The position numbers and the translations under genes are program-made. A DNA stretch of 64,000 nt from Thermoguttaceae bacterium (GTDB lineage: Bacteria > Planctomycetota > Planctomycetia > Pirellulales > Thermoguttaceae): the NCBI GenBank assembly GCA_017434455.1, contig JAFRFG010000014.1:1-64000 (forward strand), written 5' to 3'. The notes beneath the pieces are model-generated. The model was not told where the DNA came from and made no database searches. It saw nothing but the letters and a program-made list of their open reading frames with translations. Shown piece after piece: positions 24,091 to 32,984 of this stretch (the stretch's first letter is position 1; each line of letters opens with the position of its first letter).

Positions 24091-26781
24091 ATGACACGTA
24101 AATCAGCGTACCCTCTTCTTTGGCTTCTTTTCGCCGCGGCGCTTCTTTCGGCGCGCATCGCCGGCGCGCAAGAAAGCGCCCCCGACGCACAGCAGGCCCC
24201 CTCCGCCGAGCAGAGCGACGTCCCCGAAATCACCGAAACCACCTCGTGCGGGGAGCGGTGCGAGCTGTTCGCGCTGTCGAACGGCCTGAAGATCCTCGTC
24301 AAAAAGATCCCCGGGGCCCCGATCACCTCGGTCTGGGCCTACGTCCAAAAGACGGGGAGCCAAAACGAGGGGCGCTGGCTCGGCACGGGGATCAGCCACT
24401 ACGTGGAGCACTTAGTCTGCGGCGGGACGACCCCGACGCGCGGCAAAGAGCAGACCCGCGAGATTATAGATTCCCTCGGCGGGGGAATGAACGCCTTCAC
24501 CGGCAAGGCGATCACCTCCTATTACATTAACGCGCCGGCCCAGAAGGCCGAGGTGGCGTGCGACCTGATCGCCGACTGGCTCCAGAACTGCGCCTTCAAC
24601 CCCGAGGAGGTCCAGTCCGAGAAACATGTCATCCTCCAAGAGCTCCTCGACGCGGAAAACGACCCCGGCAACGCCGCGATGGAACTGCTCGCCCAGACCA
24701 TCTGCCGAGAGCATCCCGCGCGCCATCCGATCGGCGGTTATCCCGAGCTGATGGCCGGCCTGACCCGCGACGACGTGATGGCGTTCTACAAAGAGCGCTA
24801 CACCCCGAACAACACCCTGTTCTGCGTCATGGGAGATATCGACCCCATGGCGATCGTTCAGCGGATCGCCGCCGACTACCGGGGAACCGGCCGCGCCCGC
24901 GAGCTGGAGATCAACCACCCGGACGAGCCGGCGCAGACCTCGGCCCGCCGGGCCTCGCGCGAGATGGATACCGAGCGCTGCACCCTCCTTTTGGCCTGGC
25001 CGACCGTCCGGCTTGACGACCCCGATCTGTTCGCCCTCGATACACTGGCGACCATTCTTTCCGGCAGCGAAAGCGCCCGGCTCCCCCGCAAGGTCAAGAC
25101 GGCTCTGGGGCTGAGCGGCTCGTTCGCCGCCTACTCGAGCACCCCGGCCGGTTCCCCCGGCTCGTTTGTTATCTTCGTCGACGCGGCGCCGGAGGAACTG
25201 GCCACCGCGCAAAAGGCGGTTCTCGACGAGCTGACGCTCCTCACCCAAGAGCCGGTCACCGAGGCGGAACTGCAGCGCGCCAAAAAATTAACCGAGGCCG
25301 GCTTCATCTTCGCCAAGGAGAAGATCGAGGACCAGGCCCAGTCCGCGGCGATGAACTTTATCTTTACCGGCGACGTGCAATTTGACACGCGGTACCTGGA
25401 GGGAATCGGCAAGGTGACGGCCGACGATGTCCTGCGGGTGGCCAAGAAGTACTTCCCGGCCGAAAAGCAGAACCGTATTCTCATTGCCCCCAAGGGGTTC
25501 GCCGCGGAAAAAGAGGCGGACAGCGCCAAGGCGGCCGACGGCAAAGCGCAGATTTTCATCCCCGACAACGGGATTCGATTTATCATTAAGCGGACCGAAG
25601 GGCTCCCCAAGGTCAACGCGCAGTTCTTCCTCCTCGGCGGCTCGCTGGTCGAAACCGACGCCAACGCGGGGATCGGCGCGCTGCTGGCCGAGATGCTCGA
25701 CAAAGGCAGCGCGAACTGCAGCCGCACCGAGCTGGAAGACTTCCTCGCCTCGATCGGCGCCGATTTAACGTTCTCTTCCGGCCGCAATACCCTCACCGCC
25801 GAGCTCGACGTTCTTCGGGACGATTTCCCCGAGGCGCTGCGCCACATGGCCGACGCCTTCTTCGCCCCCGCCTTCCCCGAGGAGGAATTCACCCTGGCCA
25901 AAAAGAACCTCATCGCCCGGATCGAGCGGCAGAGCCAGCAGCCGATCCCCGAGCTGTTCCAGTTCTTCGCCGAGTCGCTCCCCGGAACCACCCCCTATCA
26001 CCTTCCGCTGCTCGGGACCAAAGAAAGTATTGAATCGATCACGCTCGACGATCTGCGCGCGCACCATCGCCGGCTTCTCGATCCGGCGAACCTGATCATC
26101 ACCGTCTACGGCGATATCGACGTCGAGAAGACGGCCAGCGAGCTGGCGGCCTTCTTCGCCAAACTGCCGAAGTCCGACGCCGAGCCGATCTCCCCCGACC
26201 GCCACAACGAGACCCTTCAGCCGATCGATCGCCACAAGACGACCGGCAAGCAGGTCGGAACCGGGATGATCGCCTGGGCGGGGACCTCGGTTCGCGACCA
26301 AACCGATTACCCGGCGCTCACCGTCCTGACTACCATCCTCGGCGGCTACGGCTATCCCGGCGGCCGGCTGTTTACCTCGCTGCGCCGCGACGGCCTGGTC
26401 TATCGCCTGACGATCGACCAGATTCCCGGCTACGCCCCGGGGTACATCTACGCGCTGTTCGAGTCGGCTCCCGACAAAGTTACCGAAATCTTCGATCGAA
26501 TCAGCGCCGAGATCGAGAATATCAAACAGGGGAAGATCGACCCCGCCGAGGTCGAGGCGGCGAAGCAGCGGATCATCGCCTTCCACCCGCAGCGGATCGA
26601 GACCGACGCCGCGCAGGCCCGTCAGGCCGCGCTCGACGAGCTCTACGGGGTGGGATACCTCAACGACGAGCGGTTCGCCGAGCGGATCGGTTCGGTCACC
26701 TTGGACGATGTTCTGCGCGTGACAAAAAAGTATTTCAACCAGCCGATCCGTGTTTCGACCTCGCCGAACGAGAATCGATAA
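24091..26781 (+). CDS. Exported M16-family zinc metallopeptidase (fused active and inactive halves)
   Basis: An 896-residue protein with a signal peptide (to IAGAQ). The N-terminal M16 unit (~50-470) carries the inverted zinc motif HYVEH (His103, Glu106, His107), with the downstream Glu region EKHVILQELLDAEND. The C-terminal unit (~480-890) starts with NGIRFIIKRTEG and has GIGALLAEMLDKG where the active half has HxxEH, so it is the catalytically inactive partner. The two make a clamshell protease in one chain, as in pitrilysin and related periplasmic peptidases. It probably degrades peptides in the periplasm. A strong terminator follows. Confidence 0.85.
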   Translation: MTRKSAYPLLWLLFAAALLSARIAGAQESAPDAQQAPSAEQSDVPEITETTSCGERCELFALSNGLKILVKKIPGAPITSVWAYVQKTGSQNEGRWLGTGISHYVEHLVCGGTTPTRGKEQTREIIDSLGGGMNAFTGKAITSYYINAPAQKAEVACDLIADWLQNCAFNPEEVQSEKHVILQELLDAENDPGNAAMELLAQTICREHPARHPIGGYPELMAGLTRDDVMAFYKERYTPNNTLFCVMGDIDPMAIVQRIAADYRGTGRARELEINHPDEPAQTSARRASREMDTERCTLLLAWPTVRLDDPDLFALDTLATILSGSESARLPRKVKTALGLSGSFAAYSSTPAGSPGSFVIFVDAAPEELATAQKAVLDELTLLTQEPVTEAELQRAKKLTEAGFIFAKEKIEDQAQSAAMNFIFTGDVQFDTRYLEGIGKVTADDVLRVAKKYFPAEKQNRILIAPKGFAAEKEADSAKAADGKAQIFIPDNGIRFIIKRTEGLPKVNAQFFLLGGSLVETDANAGIGALLAEMLDKGSANCSRTELEDFLASIGADLTFSSGRNTLTAELDVLRDDFPEALRHMADAFFAPAFPEEEFTLAKKNLIARIERQSQQPIPELFQFFAESLPGTTPYHLPLLGTKESIESITLDDLRAHHRRLLDPANLIITVYGDIDVEKTASELAAFFAKLPKSDAEPISPDRHNETLQPIDRHKTTGKQVGTGMIAWAGTSVRDQTDYPALTVLTTILGGYGYPGGRLFTSLRRDGLVYRLTIDQIPGYAPGYIYALFESAPDKVTEIFDRISAEIENIKQGKIDPAEVEAAKQRIIAFHPQRIETDAAQARQAALDELYGVGYLNDERFAERIGSVTLDDVLRVTKKYFNQPIRVSTSPNENR

Positions 26782-26810
26782 ACACCGGGTTTATTTCGGT
26801 AAAACGAAGA

Positions 26811-26842
26811 AAAAAGGGGGGGGGTCTGACCCCCCTTTTTTT
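26811..26842 (+). terminator. Intrinsic terminator after the M16 peptidase
   Basis: A G-run, the loop TCTGA and a matching C-run, flanked by A5 and T7. Confidence 0.85.
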
Positions 26843-27127
26843 CGTCAACACAAACCTTTTTATACGGTTTTTCCCAATATTCTTGGAAAAATTCACATTT
26901 TCGGGGACTTTTCGCTTGTAATTCCGGTCAAACCCTGATTAAATAGAAACTGTATCAAGTAAAAATTCAGCGTTGGGCGCGTTTTCCCCCCTTAAAAACC
27001 CTCCGGCGGGAAAGTTTGTCCAACTCTTTAAGCCAAAGAGCCCTCGCGGGAAATACCGAGATACCGCATTTTCCGGTATTCGGGCGGATTTTGGCGGCAA
27101 TTGGTATTTTGTTGAGCACGCGGAGGG
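26843..27127. other. Gene-free region upstream of the Fur-family regulator
   Basis: AT-rich with no supportable gene; a longer open frame from 27016 overlaps the regulator in another frame and is a shadow. A 7-bp inverted repeat (AATACCG and CGGTATT) lies at about 27052-27082. Confidence 0.4.
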
Positions 27128-27156
27128 TTGACAGTATCTGTCACGCCCTTTATAGT
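27128..27156 (+). promoter_or_regulatory. Strong promoter with a palindromic operator over the -35
   Basis: Perfect TTGACA (27128-27133), a 17-bp spacer and TATAGT (27151-27156) precede the Fur-family gene. A 15-bp perfect palindrome, TGACAG-TAT-CTGTCA (27129-27143), covers the -35 and part of the spacer. That is where an autorepressor would bind. It does not match the classic Fur or PerR box. Confidence 0.6.
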
Positions 27157-27217
27157 ATGTGTAAAAGGGTCGGTGACCGAAGATATAACAATTTAAGTTT
27201 TAAAGGAGCAGCAGTAA

Positions 27218-27739
27218 ATGAAACCCAGAGTCATTTCTACAGTCCGTACCTCGTTGAATGTCAAGACGGCGAAGAACGCCAAGACCGCCAACAAGTCCTC
27301 GAAATTCGACCCCATCTGCCGCGCCGCGCGTCTGCCGCTGACCATCCAGCGCCGCACGGTCTACGAGGTTCTCTCGAAGATGAAGAACCACCCCACCGCC
27401 GATCAGGTCTACATCGAAGCGCGCAAGGTCCTGCCGAGTCTCTCCCGCACGAGCGTCTTCCGCATTCTCGACATCCTCGCGCAGCGTAAGCTCATCCAGC
27501 GTGTCGTCACGCCGAACAGCACCGCCCGCTACGAGGCGAAAATGGCTCCTCACTCCCACACCATCTGCGTGCAGTGCGGTCTGGTGACCGACTGGGACAA
27601 CTCCCCGATGGAAAAAAAGCTCCGCACCCCCAAAGAGGCCGAGGCCCCCAAGAAGTTCCACAGCACCAACGTCACCGCCACGGTTCTCGGGCTTTGCGAC
27701 AAGTGCTACGTCCAGAACAAGAAGGCCGGTATCTTCTAA
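27218..27739 (+). CDS. Fur/PerR-family metal- or redox-responsive transcription regulator
   Basis: A 173-residue protein behind a strong AAAGGAG. A Lys-rich N-terminal extension (~30 residues) precedes the winged helix (~38-105: IQRRTVYEVLSKMKNHPTADQVYIEARK, LSRTSVFRILDILAQRKLIQRV). The dimerisation/metal domain begins HSHTICVQCG, and CDKC follows near the C-terminus, giving the CxxC pairs of the structural zinc site. The usual Fur sequence between them is altered: WDNSPMEKKLRTPKEAEAPKKF. Whether it senses iron, zinc or peroxide cannot be told. The upstream palindrome suggests autoregulation. Confidence 0.85.
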   Translation: MKPRVISTVRTSLNVKTAKNAKTANKSSKFDPICRAARLPLTIQRRTVYEVLSKMKNHPTADQVYIEARKVLPSLSRTSVFRILDILAQRKLIQRVVTPNSTARYEAKMAPHSHTICVQCGLVTDWDNSPMEKKLRTPKEAEAPKKFHSTNVTATVLGLCDKCYVQNKKAGIF

Positions 27740-27777
27740 CGAAATAATCCGCGCAACCGGCGTGTTCGTCACAGACC

Positions 27778-27805
27778 GAAAAACCTCCCTCTCTTGGGAG
27801 GTTTT
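27778..27805 (+). terminator. Intrinsic terminator of the Fur-family gene
   Basis: AAAAACCTCCC and GGGAGGTTTTT enclose a short loop, and more T follows. Confidence 0.85.
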
Positions 27806-27974
27806 TCTTTTTTGGCTTTCCTCCTTCCTTGATGAAAGACCATTCTGGAATAAAACATCTGGTAGGCGCCGCCAACATCAAGTTTCATCACGTAGAGAAC
27901 TACAGCGCGGCAACTGTCGCGGGCGGGGAAAGAGCCCCCTAAGGGCGCGTTTAACCGGTTATTAAAAGACTGTC

Positions 27975-28005
27975 GCAGGAATGAACTAAGGTTGCAGGAA
28001 TGAAC
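27975..28005 (+). promoter_or_regulatory. Duplicated ribosome site/start with a two-codon upstream ORF
   Basis: GCAGGAATGAAC occurs at 27975-27986 and again at 27994-28005. The second copy is the start of fabF. The first reads ATG AAC TAA, a minimal ORF with the same ribosome site. Ribosomes could initiate on it and re-initiate at fabF. Confidence 0.45.
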
Positions 28006-29241
28006 AGGGTTGTTGTCACGGGTCTGGGAGCGATCAGCTCCATCGGCTCCGACGCCGAATCGTTCTGGCAGTCGCTGCGCCTGGGACGCTGCGGCATTAA
28101 GGCGATCGATTCCTTCGATGTGTCGATGCTGGCCTGCCGCATCGCCGCCGATATCCGCGACTTTCACCCCGAAGATCATTTCGACCGCCGAACCACGGTC
28201 CGCATGGCCCGCTTCACGCAACTGGCCGTAGCCGCCGCCCGCCAGGCGTGGAAAATGGCCGCCCTTCCCGACCGGCTCGATAACCCTGGCCGGGGCGCCG
28301 TCATTTTGGGGGCCGGAATCGGCGGGCTCGACGTCTATCAAGAGTCTCAGCGCAAAATCCACGAGGGGGGTCTCCACCGCATGCCGGCGATGACGATCCC
28401 GAAGATGATCATCAACGAGGGGGCCGCCAATATCTCGATGGAGTTCTCTTTGCGCGGCCGCGCCCACTCGATCCCGACCGCCTGCGCCTCGGGGACCGAC
28501 GCCATCGGCCAGGCGTTCGACCTTCTGCGCTGCGGACGGGCCGACCTCGTCGTCACCGGAGGGACCGAGGCGGCGGTCAACCAATTCGGCATCGCGAGCT
28601 TCTGCGCGCTCAAAGCGCTCTCGACCCATTTCAACGATACCCCCGAGAAGGCCTCCCGCCCGTTCGACGCCGACCGCGACGGTTTCGTCATGGGCGAAGG
28701 GGCGGGGATTCTGATTCTCGAGACCCTTCAGCACGCCCGCCACCGCGGGGCGAAGATTCTCGCCGAGGTCTGCGGCTGGGGAGCGACCTCCGACGCCTTT
28801 CACCTCACCGCCCCCGACCCGAACGGCACCGGGGCCTCGGAGGCGATTGCCCTGGCGCTGGCCGACGCCCGGGCCGCCGCCGGCGAAATCGACTACATCA
28901 ACGCCCACGGAACCGGCACGCCGACGAACGACCCGATCGAAACCGGCGCGATCAAAAAGGTCTTCGGCGAGGACGCCTACCGCCTGAAGATCTCCTCGAT
29001 CAAGGGACACATCGGCCACTGCCTCGGTGCCGCCGGCGGCCTGGAGGCGATCGCCACCGTCCTGGCCCTGCGCGACGGCTTCTGCCCCCCGACCATCCAC
29101 CTCGACCACCCCGACCCGGCCTGTGACCTGGACTACGTCCCGAACGTCGGTGTCGCCGCCGCGCTGCGCGCCGCGCTGAGCATCTCGCTCGGTTTCGGCG
29201 GGCACAACAGTGTGCTGATGTTCCGGCGGTTTGAGGGGTGA
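28000..29241 (+). CDS. fabF: Beta-ketoacyl-ACP synthase II (KAS II type)
   Basis: A 413-residue thiolase-fold protein of normal length. The N-terminus is MNRVVVTGLGAISSIG. The catalytic Cys162 lies in TACASGTDA, His303 in NAHGTGTPTNDPIE and His340 in KGHIGHCLGAAGG, the Cys-His-His triad of elongating condensing enzymes. GFGGHNSVLMF closes the fold. It condenses malonyl-ACP with acyl-ACP in cytosolic fatty-acid synthesis. It stands alone, with no acpP or fabG next to it, so a specialised role (polyketide or unusual lipid) cannot be excluded. Confidence 0.88.
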   Translation: MNRVVVTGLGAISSIGSDAESFWQSLRLGRCGIKAIDSFDVSMLACRIAADIRDFHPEDHFDRRTTVRMARFTQLAVAAARQAWKMAALPDRLDNPGRGAVILGAGIGGLDVYQESQRKIHEGGLHRMPAMTIPKMIINEGAANISMEFSLRGRAHSIPTACASGTDAIGQAFDLLRCGRADLVVTGGTEAAVNQFGIASFCALKALSTHFNDTPEKASRPFDADRDGFVMGEGAGILILETLQHARHRGAKILAEVCGWGATSDAFHLTAPDPNGTGASEAIALALADARAAAGEIDYINAHGTGTPTNDPIETGAIKKVFGEDAYRLKISSIKGHIGHCLGAAGGLEAIATVLALRDGFCPPTIHLDHPDPACDLDYVPNVGVAAALRAALSISLGFGGHNSVLMFRRFEG

Positions 29242-29304
29242 TTTATCCCCAAGCGAAGGGGCGGCCGGCTCCCGCGATCTGGGCGTTTTTGTCCCGGGGT
29301 ATAT

Positions 29305-29333
29305 CTGGACAAGGTTGGGTTTGGCATTATACT
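29305..29333 (+). promoter_or_regulatory. Promoter of tRNA-Lys
   Basis: CTGGAC (29305-29310), a 17-bp spacer and TATACT (29328-29333) end 16 bp before the tRNA. Confidence 0.5.
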
Positions 29334-29349
29334 GAACCAACACAAGCGT

Positions 29350-29422
<73 letters not shown>

Positions 29423-29434
29423 TTCCTCACAAGC

Positions 29435-29465
29435 AAACCGCGCTCCTGTTCGGGGCGCGGTTTTT
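29435..29465 (+). terminator. Terminator after tRNA-Lys
   Basis: ACCGCGC and GCGCGGT pair, and a T5 run follows. Confidence 0.75.
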
Positions 29466-29501
29466 CTTATCCACCCCGCGCCGCGGGACGGAGCAAAAAA
29501 A

Positions 29502-31388
29502 TCACTTCTTCACGTACATCGGCAGATACCGGTATGGCGTCTCGAGGATCAGCACCGAAAGGGCCGTATTGAGCAGCCTCCCGCCGTCGTTCAAATACCG
29601 GTCGTAGAAAAGCCAGCTTCCCGACTCATGGGGATGGCCCTGATCCCCGCGCGACTGTGTCGCGATGAGGAACTCCCGCAGGGGGACGAACGCCTTCTTC
29701 CAGGCCCGCCCCCCCACTTGGAACATCGCCAGCGCCCCGTAGTACGCGAAGTAGAGATTGCAGACAAAGCGCCCGTCCTCGCTGATGAGGATTCGGTCGT
29801 CGCGCTGGGACCGATTTTTCTTTACCGCGTTCCAGTCGTCGTTGATGACCCCAAACCAGATCCCGAGATGGTTCATCCCCCGTTTGAGCCGCCGGTCGCT
29901 CGGGGTCCAGCCGAGGTATTCGCGAACCAGCAAACTGGCGGCGGTGGTCCCCCAAAGGGCCGATTCGTTCTCGCCGGACTGAGGCATATACCGATACAGC
30001 GCCCCCCCGTCGGAGGCGCACATATCCAAAAACGCCGAGACCTGGTAATAGACCTGCGGCTCGACCTCAAATCCGGCGGACATCCCCGATTTGATCGCCA
30101 GCATCACCCACCCGGTCACCGAGGTATCGCCCGAGGAGTACTCGGGGGCGTGCCCCGGATCGCCTATCGAGGTATACCGCCACCCGCCGTCGGCGAACTG
30201 CGAGGCGATAAGGAACCGGATCGCCCCTTCGGCGTACGGTTTGAGCTCCTCATCGCGCGTCATCTCGTACGCCTCGCACAGCGTCAGTGCCACGATCGCC
30301 TGAACATACGTCCCCTGCGAGGTCGAGCCGGCGCGCATATCGAGACCGAATTCGGTCTGGCGCGAGCGATAGCGAAGATACTCCAGCCCGGAACGGATGT
30401 TCTCTTGGTACTGGTTTTCACTGCGGTGCGTGTAGCCGGCGCCCAAAAAGGGGAGCAGCGCCATACCGGTGGCCGCCATGCGGCTGGGATGAAGCTGTCC
30501 GCGGTAGATCATCCCGCCGGCGGTCGCCGCCGAGTTGGTGCACTGCCCCTGACATTCCCCTTTTTGAAAATTATCGTCCAAAGCGTCGAGGGTAAACGAC
30601 CAGCCGCCGTCGGGCAGCTGATGGCGCGCCAGCCACGCCAGCCCCGCCTCGACCGCCAGCTCGCTGGTCTCGGTGGTATCCCCCTCGTGCCCGGGCAGAC
30701 CGCGCTTGCGCCCCTCGGAGCTGCGCCCGCTGGTGATCCCCTGAAGAACGACCGGGCCGCCGCTTTTTTCCGCGTCTCCCCGGGTCAGCGCCTGGTCACC
30801 GGAGGATACCTCCTCCGGAAGCGAGGCGTCCGACTCGATGAGGTTCTCCAGATCGATCATCGTCGGGTCGCTCGCCGCGAAGTTCTCCTCAGGCAAGATA
30901 TCGGGGACCGTCAGCGCCGAGACGGTCTCGTCGAAGTTCATCTCGCCGATCGAGTCGACCAGCTCGGCGGCCTCGTCGTCGGAAAATCCCGCGGCCAGCG
31001 GTTCCCCCAGCCGGGTTCGAAGCTCTTTTTGAAAGACAAAGACCGCTAAAAAGATAAAAATAAACAGGTGAAAGACGACACTGACCAAATAGCCGTAACT
31101 CTCGCGGGAGGAGGCGACCGAGAGAATCTTATCGGTCACCGTCTCGTTCGGGTCTTTCCCCCGATCGGAACCAAAAGAAACGGGCCAATCGGCCTGGTCT
31201 TCCCCGACGGACCAGTCGATCGGTTCGGCTTCCGGCAAAGGGGCGTCTCCCCCCAGCTGAAGGCGGACCTGCTCGGGATCGAGCGGATCGGGCGGCGGCG
31301 CGACCCCCTGACGAACCAGATCGTCGGCCGAATAGACCAGCCGATCGTCCGAATCGTCTTTGCCGGGCTCAAACGGGGGAGATGTCAT
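29502..31388 (-). CDS. Membrane-anchored prenyltransferase/squalene-cyclase-fold (toroid) protein
   Basis: A 628-residue protein. An acidic N-terminal cytoplasmic region of ~105 residues precedes one membrane helix (~107-127, VSVVFHLFIFIFLAVFVF). A disordered acidic stretch follows, then from ~245 an alpha-alpha toroid with repeats such as GLAWLARHQLPDGGWSF and AIRFLIASQFADGGWRY. These are the QxxDGGW-type repeats of terpene cyclases and prenyltransferase beta subunits. The catalytic DxDD motif of hopene cyclases is not seen, so it is probably a binding scaffold outside the membrane. Such proteins are common in planctomycetes. The Shine-Dalgarno is AGAGG. Confidence 0.65.
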   Translation of the reverse strand: MTSPPFEPGKDDSDDRLVYSADDLVRQGVAPPPDPLDPEQVRLQLGGDAPLPEAEPIDWSVGEDQADWPVSFGSDRGKDPNETVTDKILSVASSRESYGYLVSVVFHLFIFIFLAVFVFQKELRTRLGEPLAAGFSDDEAAELVDSIGEMNFDETVSALTVPDILPEENFAASDPTMIDLENLIESDASLPEEVSSGDQALTRGDAEKSGGPVVLQGITSGRSSEGRKRGLPGHEGDTTETSELAVEAGLAWLARHQLPDGGWSFTLDALDDNFQKGECQGQCTNSAATAGGMIYRGQLHPSRMAATGMALLPFLGAGYTHRSENQYQENIRSGLEYLRYRSRQTEFGLDMRAGSTSQGTYVQAIVALTLCEAYEMTRDEELKPYAEGAIRFLIASQFADGGWRYTSIGDPGHAPEYSSGDTSVTGWVMLAIKSGMSAGFEVEPQVYYQVSAFLDMCASDGGALYRYMPQSGENESALWGTTAASLLVREYLGWTPSDRRLKRGMNHLGIWFGVINDDWNAVKKNRSQRDDRILISEDGRFVCNLYFAYYGALAMFQVGGRAWKKAFVPLREFLIATQSRGDQGHPHESGSWLFYDRYLNDGGRLLNTALSVLILETPYRYLPMYVKK

Positions 31389-31440
31389 CCTCTACGCCTC
31401 TGGTCACCGTTGACAGGTGCCTCACTTTTTTCAGGTGAAG

Positions 31441-31484
31441 CGATGGGGGAGACGGTATCCCAACCGAGCGAAACGCCCCCATCG
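31441..31484. other. 9-bp inverted repeat between the toroid and citrate synthase genes
   Basis: CGATGGGGG (31441-31449) and CCCCCATCG (31476-31484) are perfect arms, without an adjacent T-run. It may end the citrate synthase transcript or affect the toroid gene leader. Confidence 0.35.
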
Positions 31485-31521
31485 GCCCTCTTGCCGCCCG
31501 CGTGCCCTTAAAACACGCGCC

Positions 31522-32832
31522 TCAGCGCTCGTCGACCGGCTTGTAATCGTTCAGCGGGGCGCCGACATAGATCTGGCGCGGCCGAATAATACGGGTCGAC
31601 GGATTGTCGTACTGCTCTTTCCACTGGGCGATCCACCCGGGAAGCCGGCCGATAGCGAACATCACGGTGAACATATCGGTCGGGATCCCCATCGCGCGCA
31701 GGAGGATGCCGCTGTAGAAGTCGACGTTCGGGTAGAGCTTGCGCTCGATGAAGTACGGATCTTCCAGGGCAAGCCCTTCCAGCTCGCGGGCGATCTCCAG
31801 AAGCGGGTCGGACGTCTTGAGTTTGGAGAAAACCCGATCGCAGGCCGACTTAAGAATTTTAGCGCGCGGGTCGTAGTTTTTGTAGACCCGATGCCCGAAA
31901 CCGTACAGCCGGAACGGATTGGCCTTATCTTTGGCCGCCTCGATGCACTCCTGGGGCTTCTTCCCGCCGTTGTAGATCGACTCGAGCATCTGCATCACTT
32001 TGACGTTGGCGCCGCCGTGAAGCGGCCCCCAAAGGGCGTTGACCCCGGCCGAAATCGAGGCGAACAGGTTCGCCTTGGCGCTTCCGACCACCCGAACGGC
32101 GCTGGCCGAGCAGTTCTGCTCATGGTCGGCGTGGAGGATCAGGATCAGGTTCAGGGCGTCTTCGATTTCGGGAAGAACCTCGTACTGCCGATACGGGATC
32201 GAGAACATCATGTGGAGGAAGTTCTCGCAGTAGTGCAGCGACGGATCGGGGTAGATAAAGGGGAGCCCGGAGTTGCGGCGGTACGTAAAGGCGGCGATCG
32301 TCCGAACCTTACTGATCAGCTCGGCGGCCTGCATCATAAACGACTGCTCGTCGGGGGGCATCAGGAACTCTTCGTAGTAGCACGCCATCATGCTGATCAT
32401 CGACGAAAGGACGACCATCGGGGGGGCCTTCGGCGGGATGTAGTGCAGCTGATGCGTCAGCCCCTCGTGAAGGAGCTCGAACTGCGTGAGCATGTTGCGG
32501 AACTCGGACATATCCGCGGCGGACGGGAGACTTCCGAAGATCAGCATCCAGGCGACCTCGATGAAGTTCGGCTTCGGCCGGTCGAACTGCTCGATCGGGA
32601 TGCCGCGGTAGCGGAGAATCCCCTTGTCCCCATCGATATAGGTAACCGCGCTGCGGCAGATCCCCGTGCTTCCCAGGGAGGGATCGAAGGTGATATACCG
32701 ATGCTTCGGGTAAAGGTTGGAGACATCAATCGCCCGCCCTCCCTCGGTATCGGTATAGACCGGCAGTTCAATACTCTTGCCGTCGACCGTCAATTGGGCC
32801 GTGTCGGACAGAGCCGTTTCGTGCTGGGACAT
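31522..32832 (-). CDS. gltA: Citrate synthase (type II)
   Basis: A 436-residue protein. Substrate and catalytic motifs are in order: ILHADHEQNCS (catalytic His), GPLHGGAN (catalytic His), GFGHRVYKNYDPRAK and LYPNVDFYSG (catalytic Asp). The N-terminal beta-rich domain (LTVDGKSIELPVY) is typical of the hexameric bacterial form. It condenses acetyl-CoA and oxaloacetate at the entry to the TCA cycle. AGAGGGG precedes the ATG. An extended -10 promoter lies about 50 bp upstream. It is the last typical core gene before the AT-rich operon. Confidence 0.95.
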   Translation of the reverse strand: MSQHETALSDTAQLTVDGKSIELPVYTDTEGGRAIDVSNLYPKHRYITFDPSLGSTGICRSAVTYIDGDKGILRYRGIPIEQFDRPKPNFIEVAWMLIFGSLPSAADMSEFRNMLTQFELLHEGLTHQLHYIPPKAPPMVVLSSMISMMACYYEEFLMPPDEQSFMMQAAELISKVRTIAAFTYRRNSGLPFIYPDPSLHYCENFLHMMFSIPYRQYEVLPEIEDALNLILILHADHEQNCSASAVRVVGSAKANLFASISAGVNALWGPLHGGANVKVMQMLESIYNGGKKPQECIEAAKDKANPFRLYGFGHRVYKNYDPRAKILKSACDRVFSKLKTSDPLLEIARELEGLALEDPYFIERKLYPNVDFYSGILLRAMGIPTDMFTVMFAIGRLPGWIAQWKEQYDNPSTRIIRPRQIYVGAPLNDYKPVDER

Positions 32833-32879
32833 ATTCTACCCCTCTATATTTACGCGTTCAGACAACCCCCCGGGCGGTT

Positions 32880-32888
32880 ATTATACCA
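32880..32888 (-). promoter_or_regulatory. gltA: Extended -10 promoter element of citrate synthase
   Basis: Read on the minus strand, TGGTATAAT is a perfect extended -10. No good -35 is visible, as expected for this promoter type. Confidence 0.45.
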
Positions 32889-32984
32889 CCGCAAGGGGGA
32901 AGAGGGAAGGTTCCGCCCTTATATCAGGCCCCCGACAAACTACCGGGGAAAAACGTCCCTGTCCTTCTGGTCACACCGGAAATA

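Noticed and set aside
27016..27489. 157-codon plus-strand frame at the Fur-family locus
   Set aside because: It overlaps the regulator in another frame, its first part spans the promoter, and its end is antisense-like. The regulator has the strong ribosome site.
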